Source: an uncultured Clostridium sp. (GTDB lineage: Bacteria > Bacillota > Clostridia > Clostridiales > Clostridiaceae). From it: DNA of 8,455 nt. The DNA lies in assembly GCF_937920395.1 (NCBI RefSeq), contig NZ_CALEVF010000210.1:1-8455 (forward strand). The letters run 5' to 3'. The translations under genes were made by a program, and so were the position numbers. Below are positions 6,379-8,455 of the stretch, piece after piece. The stretch's first letter is position 1, and the number at the start of each line of letters is the position of its first letter. The notes under the pieces are model-generated. The model saw only the letters and a program-made list of their open reading frames with translations. It was not told the origin of the DNA and made no database searches.

Positions 6379-6432
6379 AAGCAAGTGGGAAGCAAGCTAC
6401 AGACAATAGTGACTGTCATTTGTCGAAAGGTG
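6379..6432 (+). repeat. 54-nt repeat, copy B
   Basis: Second copy of the RNA junction core at 5501-5554. The outer stem is kept as CAAGTG/CATTTG with a G-U pair. The inner hairpins are weakened: CCAC/GGTG of copy A became CAGA/AGTG, although ACAG (6399-6402) can now pair with CTGT (6413-6416). There is no terminator after it, unlike copy A. It lies about 65 nt upstream of the membrane peptidase gene and so may be part of its leader. Confidence 0.75.
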
Positions 6433-6462
6433 GAAAAGTGTATTAAATAAGTTTAACATCCC

Positions 6463-6505
6463 AAAGACATGTCAATACTTCTAACAGAGGTGATGGCATG
6501 TCTTT
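6463..6505 (+). promoter_or_regulatory. Start-codon-sequestering inverted repeat
   Basis: AAAGACATG (6463-6471) is the perfect reverse complement of CATGTCTTT (6497-6505), which contains the ATG (6498-6500) of the next gene. The 25-nt loop holds the ribosome binding site GAGGTG (6487-6492). Folding would hide the start codon, so translation could be regulated; it might also be chance. Confidence 0.4.
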
Positions 6506-7007
6506 TAAAATTACATGGAAAACACATGTAATGTGTACAGTAATAGCTCTTTTAATTGTACTTCTACTGGGTAGGAGTGTAGGGAATATACTTGATAACT
6601 TTTTTCTGAAACCTTATATTTTTTACCCAACTAAATATCTAGTAATTAATTTTTGTTTATATGTACTCCTTTTAATGATTCCTATTTCAATTATTCATGA
6701 GAGTATTCATGGACTCGCTTATAAGATTTTTGGTGGCAAAGTAAAGTATGGGTTTAAGGGTATATATGCATATACGCAAGAAATATCTGAGGTACCTATA
6801 GAACGTTTTAAATTTTTAATTATACTTTTAGCACCATTAACTGTAATGTCTATTGCAACTTTGACGCTACCTATCTGGTTAGGAGGCATAACATTCCTAC
6901 TCAACTTATTAGGAGCTTCAGGTGACATATATATGGCTTTTAAGCTTATAAAGTATGATTCTAACAGCAAGATAGTTGATAGAATATATGGATTTGATGT
7001 AGTATAG
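6498..7007 (+). CDS. DUF3267-type membrane zincin peptidase
   Basis: A 169-residue integral membrane protein. Hydrophobic segments lie at about 11-28, 46-66, 104-124 and 125-140. The motif HESIH (67-71), a HExxH zinc-protease signature, is followed by GLAYKIFGGKVKYGFKG, and LLGASGDIYM (137-146) supplies a conserved Gly-Asp further on, the arrangement of DUF3267 putative zincin peptidases. By family these are small membrane metalloproteases of unknown substrate, sometimes beside sporulation or stress genes. Start ATG 6498 follows GAGGTG with a 5-nt spacer; the start lies inside an inverted repeat. It forms a single-gene unit with its own terminator and no link to the pilus genes. Catalytic activity is inferred from the motif only. 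Confidence 0.72.
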   Translation: MSFKITWKTHVMCTVIALLIVLLLGRSVGNILDNFFLKPYIFYPTKYLVINFCLYVLLLMIPISIIHESIHGLAYKIFGGKVKYGFKGIYAYTQEISEVPIERFKFLIILLAPLTVMSIATLTLPIWLGGITFLLNLLGASGDIYMAFKLIKYDSNSKIVDRIYGFDVV

Positions 7008-7010
7008 GAA

Positions 7011-7059
7011 AGCCATGGGTTATAATAGTAGCTCATGGCTATTTTATGTTTATGTTTTT
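7011..7059 (+). terminator. Intrinsic terminator after the membrane peptidase gene
   Basis: AGCCATGGG (7011-7019) pairs with CTCATGGCT (7032-7040), nine pairs with one G-U, around a 12-nt loop, followed by ATTTTATGTTTATGTTTTT. It begins 4 nt after the stop codon. Confidence 0.75.
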
Positions 7060-7119
7060 AATGGACATGTTATTGTTATTTATTAATATGGGAATACATA
7101 TTAGCATTTTGAAGTAAAG

Positions 7120-7125
7120 TATAAT
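7120..7125 (+). promoter_or_regulatory. Possible -10 element for the SIR2-like gene
   Basis: A perfect TATAAT lies 31 nt before the start codon of the SIR2-like gene, but no good -35 box is seen 16-18 nt upstream (CATATT or ATATTA). As the preceding gene has its own terminator, a promoter is needed somewhere in 7041-7156 and this is the best candidate. Confidence 0.3.
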
Positions 7126-7156
7126 TATAGAATTAATAAAATGGAGTCATGTAGGT

Positions 7157-8098
7157 ATGAAAAAATATATAAAGGTTATTGTTCTTGGAGCAGGATTTTC
7201 AAAGGCATTATGTAGTTCAATGCCTTTAATTAAAGATTTGCTTGAGAATATTGAGGAAGATAGTTTGCTCAAAAATTTTGTAAGCAATGCAAAAGCAAAA
7301 TTACATGATTATTTTGATGTAGAAAACTGTGCTAGTTATATATTATCAAGAGAAATATTTTTTAGTGATAAAGAAGATATAGAATTTTATACTTTAAGAA
7401 AAGAAATGTTAAAACATATATATAATGAAATGAAAAATTGTGAGCCTGATCCTGACAAAATGGATATTATGGGTAAATTTTTATGTTATTGTTATAAGGA
7501 AAATATACTACTTGTTACATTTAATTATGATTTATTTATTGAAAAAATTTGTAAAAACTTAAGTGAGTGTGGTAAATTTGTAGTAAAATATGGTATTAAC
7601 TTAAATGAAGATCCATATCAAGAAAGCGCAAAAATTGATGGTGGCGATCTGGATGAGAAAAAGATAGAACTTTTAAAACTTCATGGTTCTTTTAATTGGT
7701 TTAGTATGAGTAAATATGATAATGCAGATATAGGTGATGTTATATCACTTGAACAAAATGCTATTAATGAAATTTTTATTGAGGACGTACCATTTTTTGT
7801 CCCTATGTCAAATACTAAACAGAAATATTTTGCAGGTAATTTTTATAAACTTTTATGGAAAAAGATGAAATATTATATAGATAACGCTGAAGAATTAGAT
7901 TTTATTGGATATGGATTCCCAAAAACGGATTTTGATAACTTATTGTTATTTAGTTCTTACAAGGAGAAAATAAAAAATATTGTAATATCTGAAACCTTAG
8001 AAGATAGAGAGACTAAAAAAAGGTTAGAAAAAGTTTTTAGCAGTGCTAAGGTTCATACAGATGGAGCAATTAAATATATTAAACAGATAATAAAATAG
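7157..8098 (+). CDS. Stand-alone SIR2-like domain protein, probable NAD-using enzyme, candidate defence protein
   Basis: A soluble protein of 313 residues, all within a SIR2-like Rossmann domain. The NAD-binding signature VLGAGFSKAL (GAGxS at 11-15) opens the protein. TFNYD (121-125) carries the Asn and Asp of the SIR2 NAD pocket, LLKLHGSFNW (172-181) the conserved catalytic-type His176 with Gly177, and GYGFPKTDFDN (251-261) the late Rossmann Gly motif. No zinc-binding Cys quartet is visible, so it belongs to the SIR2-like (SIR2_2) group, not the deacetylase sirtuins. In the SIR2-like class, several members (Thoeris ThsA, DSR proteins, SIR2-Argonaute pairs) deplete NAD on phage infection. No partner gene (TIR, Argonaute, HerA) is seen in the window, so a defence role is inference. 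The ribosome binding site is modest (GGAG, 10-nt spacer). It ends 6 nt from the convergent greA-type gene. Confidence 0.78.
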   Translation: MKKYIKVIVLGAGFSKALCSSMPLIKDLLENIEEDSLLKNFVSNAKAKLHDYFDVENCASYILSREIFFSDKEDIEFYTLRKEMLKHIYNEMKNCEPDPDKMDIMGKFLCYCYKENILLVTFNYDLFIEKICKNLSECGKFVVKYGINLNEDPYQESAKIDGGDLDEKKIELLKLHGSFNWFSMSKYDNADIGDVISLEQNAINEIFIEDVPFFVPMSNTKQKYFAGNFYKLLWKKMKYYIDNAEELDFIGYGFPKTDFDNLLLFSSYKEKIKNIVISETLEDRETKKRLEKVFSSAKVHTDGAIKYIKQIIK

Positions 8099-8113
8099 AT
8101 GGAATTATTGTTT
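8081..8113. terminator. Weak shared hairpin between convergent genes
   Basis: AAACAGATAAT (8081-8091) can pair with ATTATTGTTT (8104-8113) with one bulged G. It spans both stop codons and could act on either strand, but the stem is almost wholly A-T. Confidence 0.25.
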
Positions 8114-8455
8114 GATTATGTTTACAAGTTCTATTTTATAGTTTCCATCAGGGGAATCCACTTCTACTATATCGCCTACTATTTTTCCAAATAATACTTT
8201 TCCTATTGGAGACTCAATACTAAATTTACCGTTTATTATATCTACTTGAAGTGTGGTTACAAGTTCTATTTCTTCTATATCATCGTTGCCAACAAATTTT
8301 ATAAATAACTTATTGCCTATGTTTGCACCGGCAGTTTCACCGATAACGTCATCCATAATTTGCGCACTTCTAATCATTTTTATTAAATAACCCATTCTTC
8401 GAAAGTTATCGTACATATTTGATTTTGCAGCTTTATATTCAGCATTTTCACTTCT
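8105..8455 (-). CDS. greA: Transcription elongation factor GreA family (5' end outside window)
   Basis: GreA proteins enter the secondary channel of RNA polymerase and stimulate cleavage of backtracked transcripts. On the - strand the frame is open from the window edge (8455) to TAA at 8107-8105, giving 116 visible residues. It starts with RSENAEYKAAKSN, the loop at the tip of the N-terminal coiled coil that carries the acidic residues, continues through the returning helix (IKMIRSAQIMDD), and ends with the FKBP-like C-terminal domain, including FSIESPIGKVLFGKIVGDIV and a final beta strand. The initiating part and first coiled-coil helix lie outside the window. An internal ATG at 8416 is not the start, since clear GreA sequence lies before it. 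GreB or another GreA-like paralogue cannot be excluded, and the C-terminal domain (GNKLFIKFVGNDDIEEIELV) is fairly divergent. Confidence 0.85.
   Translation of the reverse strand, partial: RSENAEYKAAKSNMYDNFRRMGYLIKMIRSAQIMDDVIGETAGANIGNKLFIKFVGNDDIEEIELVTTLQVDIINGKFSIESPIGKVLFGKIVGDIVEVDSPDGNYKIELVNIIKQ

Noticed and set aside
5501..6432. CRISPR-like repeats
   Set aside because: Only two copies, far apart, with a transposase between them and no spacer pattern.
6719..7036. A 105-residue - strand frame opposite the membrane peptidase gene
   Set aside because: Antisense to a gene with a clear HExxH motif and start site, and its first bases come from the terminator hairpin.

Overview
The window is strongly AT-rich with AAGGAGG-type ribosome binding sites. 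Its type IV pilus genes, minor pilins and GreA resemble those of a Gram-positive anaerobe of the Clostridium type. The genus is inferred from composition and gene style, not from a database match.

Left part (1-5399): a type IV pilus locus, all on the + strand. It opens inside pilM and runs tightly into pilN and pilO, the inner-membrane assembly platform. pilO is about twice the usual length because of low-complexity linkers and an extra C-terminal domain. A gene-free, well-structured leader (about 2650-3117) follows. Its core carries the 3' signature of a c-di-GMP-II riboswitch, plus a pairing that would close the P1 stem, but with a long non-standard interior. Downstream are three prepilin-like genes: a large PilX/PilK-like protein lacking Glu5, a small PilV/GspI-like prepilin, and a PilW/GspJ-like prepilin that may start at an ATT codon. 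Together they look like a minor-pilin (tip) operon placed under a signal-responsive leader.

Middle part (5400-6497): a decayed mobile region. A folded RNA-like element ending in a strong intrinsic terminator precedes a REP-associated (Y1/HUH) transposase gene. That gene is frameshifted at its 5' end and cut short at its 3' end. A 9-bp hairpin and a GGGGTCAGGCACTT motif follow the broken end. A second 54-nt copy of the RNA core (49/54 identical) lies about 0.9 kb downstream, fused to a 32-nt scrap of a transposase gene.

Right part (6498-8455): a small membrane protein with an HESIH zincin motif (DUF3267 type) has its start codon inside a 9-bp inverted repeat and is followed by its own terminator. 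Next is a stand-alone SIR2-like protein with intact NAD-binding and catalytic motifs, a candidate NAD-consuming defence protein. Convergent with it, 6 nt away, is the 3' part of a greA-type transcription elongation factor gene on the - strand, which runs off the window edge.
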